NCBI RefSeq assembly: GCF_000812465.1
Contig: NZ_JWMA01000044.1
Span: forward strand, 62,001 to 126,000
Direction: 5' to 3'
Length of the DNA stretch: 64,000 nt
From: Cupriavidus sp. IDO
Lineage (GTDB): Bacteria > Pseudomonadota > Gammaproteobacteria > Burkholderiales > Burkholderiaceae
The notes below the pieces were generated by a model. That model searched no databases. It saw nothing but the letters and a program-made list of their open reading frames with translations, and had not been told where the DNA came from. Position numbers and translations under genes: made by a program. Numbering within the stretch: position 1 is the stretch's first letter; each line of letters starts with the position of its first letter. This document shows positions 1-8,660 of this stretch, one piece after another.

Positions 1-179
1 GAGTCCTCCAGCGTCTTGGCCGACGCACCCGGATAGGTGGCGGTGACCGAGATCGTCGGCGGGGCGATGTTGGGGTACTGCGCGATCGGCAACTGCACGA
101 TCGACAGCAGACCGCCCAGCACGATGATCAGCGCGAGCACCCACGCGAACACCGGCCGGTCGATAAAAAACTTGGCCAT
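1..179 (-). CDS. acrB: RND multidrug efflux inner-membrane transporter, N-terminal fragment (AcrB/MexB type)
   Basis: This is the first 59 codons of a gene that runs off the left edge. The protein opens [19 protein letters not shown], the typical start of HAE1-family RND pumps: a short cytoplasmic leader, first membrane helix (about residues 10-28), then the start of the periplasmic porter domain with [12 protein letters not shown], which is conserved in AcrB and MexB. AcrB uses the proton gradient to expel drugs and detergents through an outer-membrane channel. The start lies 44 bp after the acrA stop, so the two form one minus-strand operon. Only the N-terminus is seen, so substrate range cannot be judged. 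Confidence 0.9.
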   Translation of the reverse strand, partial: MAKFFIDRPVFAWVLALIIVLGGLLSIVQLPIAQYPNIAPPTISVTATYPGASAKTLED

Positions 180-223
180 AAAACTGGCTCCCTCTTTGTA
201 TTGCTCTGGTGTATGCCCTGACT

Positions 224-1447
224 TCAGCCTTGCTTGCCGTCAGACTTGACGGGCTGCGCTTCGGCCTTGGCTTCGGAGGCGGCCTGCTGCTCCGAGGCCT
301 GCGTCGGGGCGCCGGCAGGCTTGAACGGCACGGCCTTGGCGGGCGCGCCGACCTTGACCTTCTGCAGCCCTTCGACGATCACCTTCTCGCCGCCCTTGAG
401 GCCTTCGGTCACCACCCAGCTGTCGCCGATCGCCTGCGGCGCCTTGACCGGCAGCGCGGCTACCTTGCCGTCGGTGCCCACCACCAGCACGCTGGCGCCC
501 TGGGCATTGCGGATCAGTGCGCGCTGCGGCACGGTCAGGGCGTTCTCATCCATGCCCTGCTCGATCTTCACGCGCACGAAGGTGCCCGACAGCAGTTCGC
601 GCTTCGGATTGGGGAACTGCGCACGCAGCGTGATGGCACCGGTGGTCGGATCCACGGTCATGTCCGAGAACAGCAGCTTGCCGGTCTGGTCGTACTCGCG
701 GCCGTCTTCCACATACAGGTGCACCTTGGCGCCACCGTTCATGCCCTTGACCGCGCCGGACTCGATGGCGCGGCGCAGGCGGGTCACTTCCGAAGCGGGC
801 TGGGTGAACGTCACCCAGATCGGGTCGACCTGCTCCACCACGGTCAGCTTGGTGGCTTCGCCCTTGCCGACCAGCGCGCCCTCGGTCACCAGGGCACGGC
901 CGGCGCGGCCGCTGATCGGTGCGGTCACGGTGGTGTAGCTCAGGTTGATCTGCGCGGTGGTCACGGCAGCCTTGGCCGAGGCGATATCGGCATTGGCCTG
1001 GCCGGCGGCGGCGACAGCGTCGTCGTACTCCTGCTTGCTGACCGCATTTACGGCCACCAGCGGCTTGTAGCGCTCGGCCTTCTGGCGTGCCGACACGGCG
1101 TTGGCTTCGGCGCGCTGCAGCGAGGCCCTGGCGGACGCGAGCTGCGCCTGGTACGGGGCCGGATCGATGCGGAACATCACTTGGCCGGCCTTCACCTCGC
1201 CGCCTTCGGTGTAGTTGCGCGACAGCACGATGCCTTCGACGCGTGCGCGCACTTCCGCCGTACGCACGCCTTCCAGGCGGCCCGGCAGTTCATTGACGAC
1301 GGCAACAGGTGACGGCGTGACGGTAACAACGCCCACTTCAGGCGGGGGCGGGGCGCCGCCTTCGGCCTTCTTCTGGCCGCAGGCGGACAGCGCCAGGACG
1401 GACAGCATGGCAACGGCAACGCAACTGATACGTTGGGACTTCCTCAT
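224..1447 (-). CDS. acrA: RND efflux periplasmic adaptor lipoprotein (AcrA/MexA type)
   Basis: The protein is 407 residues with a lipoprotein signal (hydrophobic segment about residues 9-22, lipobox LSAC, acylated Cys at 23). Then come the usual adaptor parts: a lipoyl/barrel-sandwich half-motif ([19 protein letters not shown]), an Ala/Gln-rich coiled-coil hairpin (about 95-170), the second lipoyl half ([11 protein letters not shown]), and beta-barrel and membrane-proximal domains. AcrA-type adaptors join the inner-membrane pump to an outer-membrane channel. The start is placed at MRKSQR; a longer reading would put non-signal sequence before the lipobox. The C-terminal tail is Ala/Gln/Lys-rich and poorly conserved. 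It is followed by acrB and is divergent from the AcrR-like gene. Confidence 0.93.
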   Translation of the reverse strand: MRKSQRISCVAVAMLSVLALSACGQKKAEGGAPPPPEVGVVTVTPSPVAVVNELPGRLEGVRTAEVRARVEGIVLSRNYTEGGEVKAGQVMFRIDPAPYQAQLASARASLQRAEANAVSARQKAERYKPLVAVNAVSKQEYDDAVAAAGQANADIASAKAAVTTAQINLSYTTVTAPISGRAGRALVTEGALVGKGEATKLTVVEQVDPIWVTFTQPASEVTRLRRAIESGAVKGMNGGAKVHLYVEDGREYDQTGKLLFSDMTVDPTTGAITLRAQFPNPKRELLSGTFVRVKIEQGMDENALTVPQRALIRNAQGASVLVVGTDGKVAALPVKAPQAIGDSWVVTEGLKGGEKVIVEGLQKVKVGAPAKAVPFKPAGAPTQASEQQAASEAKAEAQPVKSDGKQG

Positions 1448-2011
1448 CGATAACCCCATGATGGCAATTTGAGATCTGCCGCATCGTCCCGATCTCGCCC
1501 ACACGGGCCTGGGTACGACACAGCCCGCCGAGCGAATAGCGGCGGACAAAAGCGTGATGCTAGCCACAAATCGCGGCGTCGCGGTGACGCAAGTGACGAA
1601 CGGTGACTTTTATGTAACGACTGGCTGGACGGGCGGAGTGAATTGCTTGTGACTGGCGTATCACAGGCCTGCGGGCTGGCCCAAAGCCGGACGAACGCGT
1701 ATTATATATACATTCAAGCATGTATGTTAAAGCATTGCTCCAATGCGGGTCTTTCTTCACACGGCGCCGTTTTTGTGTGCAATTCCTACCGGACTTTTCC
1801 TGAATCCGCGCTTTGCCGTCCTGGACTGAAGCGCGAAGCGGCAAGCCGGGTTACGATGCGGGCCTTTCGGCCCGGGGCGAGAAATCGCCAAGGGTCCGGA
1901 TAAGTGCAGATAACGACCTGTAGGTGCCAGAGGCACGACGCGTGGCCCTCGGAAGTGCTGCGCCAGGGAGACAGAAACAGGACCGGCCCTCAGGCCGGCA
2001 CAGAGAAAGAC
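1448..2011. promoter_or_regulatory. Divergent control region between acrA and the acrR-like gene
   Basis: This 564-bp gap separates the efflux operon (minus) from its probable repressor (plus). It holds the AcrR-like palindrome at 1708-1725 in an AT-rich patch (about 1700-1735) that stands out from its GC-rich surroundings. I see no believable gene in it; small reading frames here lack signals and family likeness. Confidence 0.6.
1708..1725. promoter_or_regulatory. Probable AcrR/TtgR-type operator palindrome
   Basis: The sequence ATACATTCAAGCATGTAT is an 18-bp imperfect palindrome: arms ATACAT and ATGTAT plus an inner C/G pair. The known E. coli acrR operator has the same kind of arms (TACAT...ATGTA). 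It sits between an acrA-like operon and an AcrR-like gene in an AT-rich promoter patch, as expected for autorepression and pump repression. Binding is inferred. Confidence 0.6.
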
Positions 2012-2746
2012 ATGGTCAGACGCACCAAGGAAGAGGCGCTTGAAACGCGCCACCGGATTCTCGACGCGGCCGAAGCCGTATTCCACGCCCGCGGCGTGGC
2101 GCGCCCGTCGCTGGCAGATATCGCCGAGGCCGCGGGTGTCACCCGCGGCGCGATCTACTGGCACTTCAAGAACAAGAGCGACGTGTTTGCCGCCATGTGC
2201 GACCGTGTCCACCTGCCGGTCGAGGCCCTGTGCGACCCCGAGCGCATCGCGCGCCAGGAAGATCCGCTCGGCGGCATCCGCGACATCTGCGCCTTTGTCA
2301 TGCGCCAGACCGTGGTCAACCCGCAGTGGCGCCGCGTGTTCGAGATCATCTTCCACAAGTGCGAAATGGTGCAGGACAACGGCGCCATCTTCGAGCGCCA
2401 GCGCCAGTCGCACCAGGAAGGCCTGATCAAGATGCGCGAACACCTGCGCCTGGCCATGGAGCGCGGCCAGCTGCCGGCCGATCTCGACCTCGACCTGGCC
2501 GTCAACGCCTTCCACGCCGCGATTGGCGGGGTGCTGGCGCACTGGCTGTTCTCTCCCGAAGACTTCGACCTCGACGCCAACGCCGAGCGGTTATCGGATG
2601 CCTTCGTCGACACGCTCAGGCTCTCTCCAGCCCTGCGCTACGGCTATGTGCCGCGCCCGGTGGCCAAGCTCGACCAGGAACTGTCCACGTTGTGCGAGCA
2701 GGCCAAGCAGCAGAAGGCGCTGGATACCGGGGATCTGGTGCCCTGA
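2012..2746 (+). CDS. acrR: TetR-family repressor of the AcrAB-type pump (AcrR/TtgR-like)
   Basis: The 244-residue protein starts MVRRTKEEALETRHRILDAA, very close to the AcrR family opening, with a TetR helix-turn-helix (about residues 10-57, including AAGVTRGAIYWHFKNKSD). The C-terminal ligand domain (about 80-210) matches the TetR_C_2 type seen in AcrR and TtgR, which release DNA when drugs bind. It is divergent from acrA, and a palindrome like known AcrR operators lies between them, so repression of the pump is the likely role. A longer upstream reading exists, but the family alignment begins at this Met. An 11-bp inverted repeat follows the stop. Confidence 0.9.
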   Translation: MVRRTKEEALETRHRILDAAEAVFHARGVARPSLADIAEAAGVTRGAIYWHFKNKSDVFAAMCDRVHLPVEALCDPERIARQEDPLGGIRDICAFVMRQTVVNPQWRRVFEIIFHKCEMVQDNGAIFERQRQSHQEGLIKMREHLRLAMERGQLPADLDLDLAVNAFHAAIGGVLAHWLFSPEDFDLDANAERLSDAFVDTLRLSPALRYGYVPRPVAKLDQELSTLCEQAKQQKALDTGDLVP

Positions 2747-2764
2747 AGCGTCCTTGCCCCGGAA

Positions 2765-2882
2765 GCTGTTTCAGAGCGAAGCGAAGCGGTTCTGGCCAGG
2801 CGCGCGGCCGCAGACAGTACAAGGGGTACGGCAAGCGAGTTTGGCAAAACCGGCAACGACGCCAGAATCGTTCTGAAACAGC
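2765..2882. repeat. 118-bp element bounded by 11-bp perfect inverted repeats
   Basis: GCTGTTTCAGA at 2765-2775 is matched in inverse by TCTGAAACAGC at 2872-2882. Further inverted matches lie inside (ttctgg near 2790 and ccagaa near 2862). It fills the gap between two convergent genes. It could be a small intergenic repeat (MITE- or REP-like) or a bidirectional terminator; no T-run is present, so I favour a repeat. Confidence 0.55.
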
Positions 2883-2884
2883 CT

Positions 2885-4096
2885 CTATCCCCGCATGGCG
2901 TCGCGCCAGCGAGCCAGGAATGCGCGCTTGCGCATGGTGTCCTGCGCGGCCAGCAGGCCCGGTCCGACGCTGATCGGCTTGAGCGCGTAGCCGAGCCGCT
3001 CGGCCAGCGCGGCGGCGGTGTGCTCGCTGCGCGTATCCGTGCGGATCGTGTAGAGCTGCGAAGCCGACTGGCCAAGCAGCCCCTGGCCGTCGCGCGAGAG
3101 CAGGAAGTCCAGCCACAGCCGCGCCGCATTGGGCCGCGGCGCGCGCCTGGCGATAAAGGCGACGCGCGACATCACCAGCGTGTAGTCGCGCGGCGCGATC
3201 ACATCGATGCCGGCGCCACGCTCCATCAGCGAGAGCGCATACGATCCCAGCAGGTTGTAGCCCAGCACCAGCTCGCCGCTGGCGATGCGCTCGATCATGT
3301 CCGCGGTGGAGGCCGACAGCCGCGCATGCGTGCGGCCCAGCGCCTGCGCCAGGTACCAGAACTCGCTGCCCATGCGCGCATCCTGCTGCGCCAGCAGATA
3401 GCCCACGCCCGACCGCTCCACGTCATAGGTGACGACTTTGCCGCGCCAGCGTGGCGCGTTCTCCTGCAGCAGGCGCGCCAGGCCGCTGCGGCTGCCGGGC
3501 GGCTTCATGCCGGCAAAATGGCGGCGGTTATAGACGATCACCGCCGGCTCGAAGGTGGTGCCCCAGGCCTCGTCGCGCCAGACCGCCCAGCCCGGCAGGC
3601 CGGCGCGCTCCGGCGAGGCATAGCGCTGCGCGTGGCCATCGTTGACGAGCTTGATCTGCAGGTCCATCGCCGTGCTCCACAGCACGTCGGCGTGCTCGGC
3701 GCCGGGCGCGGTCTGCGCGTTCCCAGGCCTCGCGCTTTCGGCCAGGAAGCGGTCATTCAGCTCGATGGTATTGAGATCCTGGTAGTGGACGCGGATGCCC
3801 GGATAGCGCGCCTCGAAGGCGGTGATCAGCGGTTGCGCGACTTCCAGGTCGGCGGAGGCATAGACTGACACCACGCCCTCGCGCAGCGCATTGGCGATGA
3901 TGGTGTCGTAGCCGGACGGATAGCCGGCGGGTGGCGCAGGCATGGCGGCCTGTGCCCGGGCCGGCCCGGGCAGGCCGGCAAGCGCCGGCGACAGCATGGT
4001 GGAAGCCAGCAGGCGGCGGCGCAACGCGGAAACGGGTTCGCTGCTGTCAGCCAGAGGCACGGGCGCTGCGGGTGGGGGTGTCAGGCTCTCAGGCAC
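2885..4096 (-). CDS. Periplasmic solute-binding protein (family 1, iron/polyamine-type fold), orphan
   Basis: About 403 residues with a Tat-like or Sec signal (RRRLLASTMLSPALAG... then an ARAQA cleavage region). The mature part has hallmarks of type 2 ABC binding proteins: VVSVYASADLEVAQPLITAFEARYP near the start and KVVTYDVERSGVGYLL in the middle. Such proteins trap a solute and deliver it to an ABC permease. No permease or ATPase gene is adjacent; instead it is divergent from a TctD/TctE-like two-component pair, so it may serve as a ligand sensor for the kinase (inference). The start is uncertain: GTG at 4096 is used here, an upstream GTG at 4171 and a TTG nearer the signal are possible. 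Confidence 0.8.
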   Translation of the reverse strand: MPESLTPPPAAPVPLADSSEPVSALRRRLLASTMLSPALAGLPGPARAQAAMPAPPAGYPSGYDTIIANALREGVVSVYASADLEVAQPLITAFEARYPGIRVHYQDLNTIELNDRFLAESARPGNAQTAPGAEHADVLWSTAMDLQIKLVNDGHAQRYASPERAGLPGWAVWRDEAWGTTFEPAVIVYNRRHFAGMKPPGSRSGLARLLQENAPRWRGKVVTYDVERSGVGYLLAQQDARMGSEFWYLAQALGRTHARLSASTADMIERIASGELVLGYNLLGSYALSLMERGAGIDVIAPRDYTLVMSRVAFIARRAPRPNAARLWLDFLLSRDGQGLLGQSASQLYTIRTDTRSEHTAAALAERLGYALKPISVGPGLLAAQDTMRKRAFLARWRDAMRG

Positions 4097-4298
4097 GATG
4101 GGCAGTGAACGGCGGCGGGTATGGCGCTGGCAGGCGCTGGCGCAGTTCCCGAGGGGCGGGGTGCCGGCCACGCGGCACGCGCCCGCACTCGCGCCAGGAT
4201 CGGCGGGGCGGGGGTATTATAGGCGCCCGCGGCGCATGCGCGACACCGGCAGGAACGCCACGCGCCGCATCGATCAGAACCGGCAGAGGAGGACCGGC

Positions 4299-4973
4299 AT
4301 GCGAATTCTGCTGGTGGAAGATGAAGTCGAGCTTGCGCGCTGGGTTGCCCGCGCACTGGAGCAGGGCGGCTTCGTGATCGAGCACGTCGCCGACGGCCTG
4401 CAGGCCGAGACGCGGCTGCAGGCCGAGGAATACGACGCGGTCGTGCTCGACCTGCGGCTGCCCGGCAAGGACGGCCTGTCCGTGCTCAAGGGCATGCGCG
4501 GGCGCGACGACCGCACGCCGGTGCTGATCCTCACCGCGCAGGACACGCTGGACGAGCGCGTGCGCGGCCTCAACCTGGGTGCCGACGACTACCTGCCCAA
4601 GCCCTTCGCCATCGCCGAACTGGAAGCGCGCATCCTGGCGCTGATCCGCCGCAGCCGCGGCCGCGCCCATCCGCGCCTGCAGTGCGGCGCGCTGGTGTTC
4701 GACGGCGAAACCCGCAGCTTCACGCTCGACGGCGCACCGCTCGCGCTGACGCCGCGCGAATCCACGCTGCTGGGCGCACTGCTGGCACGCAGCGGGCAGC
4801 CGCTCACCAAGGCGCAACTGCTCGACAAAGTGTTCTCGCTCGATGCCGACGTCAGCCCCGACGCCATCGAGGTGCTGGTCTACCGCCTGCGCAAGAAGCT
4901 CGCCGGGCACGGCGTCACCATCGTCACGCTGCGCGGCTTCGGCTACCTGCTGGAGCCAGAGGCCAGCCACTAG
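4299..4973 (+). CDS. OmpR-family response regulator, TctD-like
   Basis: The protein has 224 residues. The receiver domain (1-115) has the acidic pocket E7/D8, phospho-acceptor D51 in VVLDLRLPG and the conserved K101 in YLPKPF. The DNA-binding winged helix (about 125-220) ends VTLRGFGYLLE, typical of OmpR/PhoB regulators. A strong ribosome site (GGCAGAGGAGG) precedes the ATG. It is followed 13 bp later by its kinase. The pairing with a TctE-type kinase suggests control of organic-acid or similar uptake; the divergent binding protein is a likely target. Confidence 0.9.
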   Translation: MRILLVEDEVELARWVARALEQGGFVIEHVADGLQAETRLQAEEYDAVVLDLRLPGKDGLSVLKGMRGRDDRTPVLILTAQDTLDERVRGLNLGADDYLPKPFAIAELEARILALIRRSRGRAHPRLQCGALVFDGETRSFTLDGAPLALTPRESTLLGALLARSGQPLTKAQLLDKVFSLDADVSPDAIEVLVYRLRKKLAGHGVTIVTLRGFGYLLEPEASH

Positions 4974-4986
4974 CCCATTGCCCACC

Positions 4987-6453
4987 ATGGAACGTACGCG
5001 CCATCCGATCCTGCTGTGGCGGCGCGGCAGCCTGCGCCGCCAGCTGCTGTTGCTGCTGGTGCCGGCGCTGGCCGCCATGATGGCGATCGACACCTGGCTT
5101 ACCTACGGCACGCTGCGCGATGCTGCCAACACCGCCTACGACCGCTCGCTGTACGGCTCGGTCCGCACCATCGACAACGCTATCGGCATGGCCGGCGAGA
5201 GCGTCCAGCTCACCCTGCCCGACGCGGCGATGGAGATGTTCGAGACCGCGGCGCAGACCCATGTGTTCTACCGCGTCTCGCTGGAGCGCGCCGGCAAGAT
5301 CGAAACCGTCACCGGCTACGACGACCTGCCGCTGCCCGAGGGCGAGCTGGCCAACAACCAGCCGCGCTTCTACGATGCCGACTACCGCGGCGACGCCGTG
5401 CGCATCGCCGCCCTGGCGCGCCCCGTGTACCGCCCGGATGCACACATGCGCGTCATCATCCAGGTTGCCGAGACCGCCGAGCCGCGCACCGCGCTGATCG
5501 GCAGCGTCTGGCGCAGTGCGCTGGCGCGCGACCTGCTGCTGATCCTGCTCAGCGCCGGCATCCTGGTCGGCGGCGTCACCTGGGTGCTGCGCCCGCTGGG
5601 ACGGGTACGCGACGACGTCGAAGCCCGCTCGCCCGACGACCTCACACCGCTCGCCTTCGACCGCGTGCCGGCGGAAGTGCGCCCGCTAGTGGATGCCGTG
5701 AATCTCCATGTCTCGCGCTCCGCCGCCCTCGCGCAGGCGCAGGCCCAGTTCATCGCTGATGCCGCGCACCAGCTGCGCACGCCGCTGGCCATCCTGAAGA
5801 CGCAGGCCGAGTTCGCCCAGCGCCAGCTAGGCGCCGGCACGGCCAACCCCGAGGCCTCGCGCAAAGCCGCCAGCGAAGCCGTCGGCGGCATCGTCACGCA
5901 GCTCGAACAGGCAAGCCGGCTGACCAACCAGCTGCTGGCGCTGGCGCGGGTACGTCAGCACCACGACGAACCCGCCGCTCCGGCCACGGATGCCGTCGAC
6001 ATCATCGATGCCGTTGCCGTCGCCGAGCAGGTGGCACTGGACTACCTGCCGCTCGCGCGCGGCAAGCAGCAGGATTTCGGCTGGGAGCCGGTGGCGGGGC
6101 TGAAGCTGCCGGTGCGGGCGGATGCCGCGCTGCTGCGCGAGGCGCTGGCCAATCTTGTACACAACGCGATCCAGTATTCGCCGCGCGGCAGCCGTATCAC
6201 ATTGTCCGCGGCACGCGCGGACCAGACCGCCTGCCTGGTGGTGGAAGATGACGGGCCGGGAATTCCGGCCGAGGAACGCGAGAAGGTGTTCGCGCGGTTC
6301 TACCGGCGTGTGGGGCATGCGGAGCCTGGCTCCGGGCTTGGGCTGGCGATTTCGCGGGAGATGGCGGCGCGGTTTGGCGGGACGGTGGAACTTGGGGAAG
6401 GAATGCAGGGGCAGGGGGTTCGGGCAGTGTTGAGGCTGCCGGTGGGGGAGTAG
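4987..6453 (+). CDS. Sensor histidine kinase, TctE-like (2CSK_N type)
   Basis: The protein has 488 residues: a cytoplasmic leader, membrane helix 1 (about 17-36), a periplasmic sensor domain of the TctE N-terminal type (about 37-175), helix 2 (about 178-200), a HAMP-like linker, the phospho-acceptor H261 in ADAAHQLRTPL, and a HATPase domain with N box (LVHNAIQYSP), DGPGIP and GSGLGLAIS. It should phosphorylate the preceding regulator. The start at MERTRH follows the regulator stop by 13 bp. The ligand is unknown; a small carboxylate is plausible from the family, possibly presented by the divergent binding protein. Confidence 0.9.
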   Translation: MERTRHPILLWRRGSLRRQLLLLLVPALAAMMAIDTWLTYGTLRDAANTAYDRSLYGSVRTIDNAIGMAGESVQLTLPDAAMEMFETAAQTHVFYRVSLERAGKIETVTGYDDLPLPEGELANNQPRFYDADYRGDAVRIAALARPVYRPDAHMRVIIQVAETAEPRTALIGSVWRSALARDLLLILLSAGILVGGVTWVLRPLGRVRDDVEARSPDDLTPLAFDRVPAEVRPLVDAVNLHVSRSAALAQAQAQFIADAAHQLRTPLAILKTQAEFAQRQLGAGTANPEASRKAASEAVGGIVTQLEQASRLTNQLLALARVRQHHDEPAAPATDAVDIIDAVAVAEQVALDYLPLARGKQQDFGWEPVAGLKLPVRADAALLREALANLVHNAIQYSPRGSRITLSAARADQTACLVVEDDGPGIPAEEREKVFARFYRRVGHAEPGSGLGLAISREMAARFGGTVELGEGMQGQGVRAVLRLPVGE

Positions 6454-6522
6454 ATTTCGGCTTACTAACCCGAGGTGCCATTCGGATAACTGCTGATTCG
6501 CGGCTGGTGGTTGTGGCTTCTA

Positions 6523-7080
6523 TCTGTCGAAGGTCGACGGCCCGGTTTCGCCCTGCCGGGCGACTTCCTTTTTGACGGCGCCAAAAAGGAAGCAAAAAGC
6601 GCCTTGCCCGCCGGGCGGGAGTCTTATCGTAGTGAGCTACGGTTTTTGTACGGGTATGGGCTTCAGGGCATAGCTGGACTGCCTGCCGCAGATCGCCAGG
6701 GGCAACGCCGGGAAGACCGCTGTCCTCCCGACCTCGTGAGAGCGGAGTGGCTCGGTGATCGAGCCGCGTGCCTGCGGCAAGAGTTTTGGACCATGACGGT
6801 GGTGCGCGATTCGCGCTGCGCATGCTGACGGGTATCAAGCTGCGTGCCACTCCCCTCTCACGAGGTCGGGAGGACGGCCTGTCAATGCCTCGCGCCGTCT
6901 CGTCACAACGCGGCAGGCATCGTCGCTATGCCCTGAAGCAATTACCCGTACAAAAACGCAGGCAGACTACGATAAAACTCCCGCCCGCCGGGCAAGACGG
7001 CGCCTTTTGCCTACTTTTGGGCGCCGTCCAAAATTAGGTCGCCCGGCAGGGCGAAACCGGGGCCGTCGACCTACGACAGA
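6523..7080. repeat. Large imperfect inverted repeat (arms about 230 bp)
   Basis: The left arm (about 6523-6752) is matched in inverse by the right arm (about 6846-7080). Shared blocks include GGTTTCGCCCTGCCGGGCGA, TTGCCCG-CCGGGCGGGAGT, ATCGTAGT, TTTTTGTACGGGTA, GCTTCAGGGCATAGC and CCTCCCGACCTCGTGAGAG, in the same order. A centre of about 93 bp separates them. It fills the gap between the convergent tctE-like and gor genes. No transposase frame is present, so it is best read as an intergenic repeat or MITE-like element. Confidence 0.8.
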
Positions 7081-7114
7081 GGCATGCCGCAGGCACCAAC
7101 CTCACACATGCCCA

Positions 7115-8587
7115 CTACCCAAACAACTCCTCCGCCACCGTAGGATGCACCTGCACCGTCGTGCTCAGGTGCTCCTCCTTCACCCCCAGCCGCATCGCCA
7201 CCGCGAAGGTCTGGACAATCTCCGGCGCCGCGTTGTCCATCAGGTGCGCGCCCAGCACGCGTCCGCTGCGGGCATTGAGCACCAGCTTGAACATCGACGT
7301 CTGTGCGCTGCCGCCGAAGCGATTCTCCAGCGAGACAAAGCGCTTCACGACCGTGCGGATGCGTTCCGGCTTGCCGGCCGCTTCGATCGCCTGCGCCTCA
7401 GTAAGCCCGACCGACCCGATGGCAGGCTCGCAAAACACGGCCGTCGGCACGAAATCGAAGTCCGCGCGATCACCACGCCGGCCGAACAGCCGGTCCGCCA
7501 GCCAGCGCCCTTGCGCCGTGGCCACGGGCGTCAGGTGCATGCCGTCGATGGCATCGCCGATGGCGTAGATCGAGCGGACGGAACTGCGGAACTGCCGGTC
7601 CACCTTGATGCCGCCTCGGTCGCCGAACGTCATGCCCAGCGCATCGAGTCCGAGTCCGTCGACATTGGAGATGCGGCCGACTGCCGCCAGCGCGGCCTGC
7701 GCCCGGATCGATTCGGTCTGCCCCGGTTTGCTGGCGGGGCGATAGCAGACTTCCAGCGCGCCGTTGGCCTGGCTGATCAGGTCCACTTCGGCATTCAGAT
7801 GCAGGCGTACGCCCTTGGCGACCAGCGCCTCCGCGAGCGAAGTGGAGATGTCGTGATCGAAACGCGGCAGCAGGCGGTCGCCGGCGACGATCAGGTCGAC
7901 CTTCACGCCGTAGCGCGACAGGATCGACGCCTGCTCCACGCCGATATAGCCGCCGCCGATGACCGCCATCGAGGCCGGCACGGTCTGCCAGGTGAAGACA
8001 TCGTCGGAATTGCTGGCGAGTTCGCCGCCGGGGATCGCCAGCGTGCGCGGCCGTGCACCGGTAGCAATGAGGATGCGGCGGGCGCGGATGGTCTCTTCGC
8101 CGATGCGCACTTCATCGGGCGCGGTAACCGTGGCATCGCCGCGGATAATTTCGACGCCGGCTTCCTGCAGGCGCTGCGTGTAGGCAACGTTGAGCCGCGC
8201 CACTTCGGCGTTGACGCGCACGATAGCGTCGCGCCAGTCTTCGCGCCCGCCGGTGTGGGACAGGCAACCGGACAGGATCGCGGCCCAGCTGGCGCCGTAT
8301 GACAGCATCTTCTTGGGCACGCAGCCGCGGTTGACGCAGGTGCCGCCGATGGTGTCGCGCTCGATCAGGATGACGCTGGCGCCATGCGAGGCGGCCCGGC
8401 GTGCGCTGGCCACACCAGCGGAGCCACCACCGATCACGACGAAATCCGCCTTGCGGACCTTCGCGGCCTTGCCGCTCCTGCCCGCACGCGCGCGCGGCAC
8501 CTGTTCGACCGCGAGTTCCGAGCTGACCTGGCGGGCCCGCCGTTGCCCGTTGGCGGGCGTGGCGGGAGTTGTCTGGCGCTTAGTCAT
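7115..8587 (-). CDS. gor: Glutathione-disulfide reductase-type flavoprotein
   Basis: The 490-residue protein has a FAD-binding Rossmann motif (VIGGGSAGVASARRAA, about residue 52), the redox disulfide in GGTCVNRGCVPKKM, an NADPH-binding Rossmann motif (IGGGYIGVE), a second FAD contact (YAIGDAIDG) and the C-terminal HPTVAEE that donates the catalytic His and Glu. It reduces glutathione disulfide with NADPH. An N-terminal basic extension of about 45 residues (RRARQVSSELAVEQ...) exceeds the usual 450-residue enzyme. The start is set by AGGAGG just before the ATG at 8587. The gene lies alone on the minus strand next to a large inverted repeat. Confidence 0.9.
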   Translation of the reverse strand: MTKRQTTPATPANGQRRARQVSSELAVEQVPRARAGRSGKAAKVRKADFVVIGGGSAGVASARRAASHGASVILIERDTIGGTCVNRGCVPKKMLSYGASWAAILSGCLSHTGGREDWRDAIVRVNAEVARLNVAYTQRLQEAGVEIIRGDATVTAPDEVRIGEETIRARRILIATGARPRTLAIPGGELASNSDDVFTWQTVPASMAVIGGGYIGVEQASILSRYGVKVDLIVAGDRLLPRFDHDISTSLAEALVAKGVRLHLNAEVDLISQANGALEVCYRPASKPGQTESIRAQAALAAVGRISNVDGLGLDALGMTFGDRGGIKVDRQFRSSVRSIYAIGDAIDGMHLTPVATAQGRWLADRLFGRRGDRADFDFVPTAVFCEPAIGSVGLTEAQAIEAAGKPERIRTVVKRFVSLENRFGGSAQTSMFKLVLNARSGRVLGAHLMDNAAPEIVQTFAVAMRLGVKEEHLSTTVQVHPTVAEELFG

Positions 8588-8660
8588 CCATGCCTCCTGT
8601 CGCGGCGCGTGGCCGCATCGACAACAATCAGACATCAGACCGGCGCCACCAGAAACAATG

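Noticed and set aside
1560..1903. Short frames between acrA and acrR
   Set aside because: They overlap the operator region, have no ribosome site and no family likeness.
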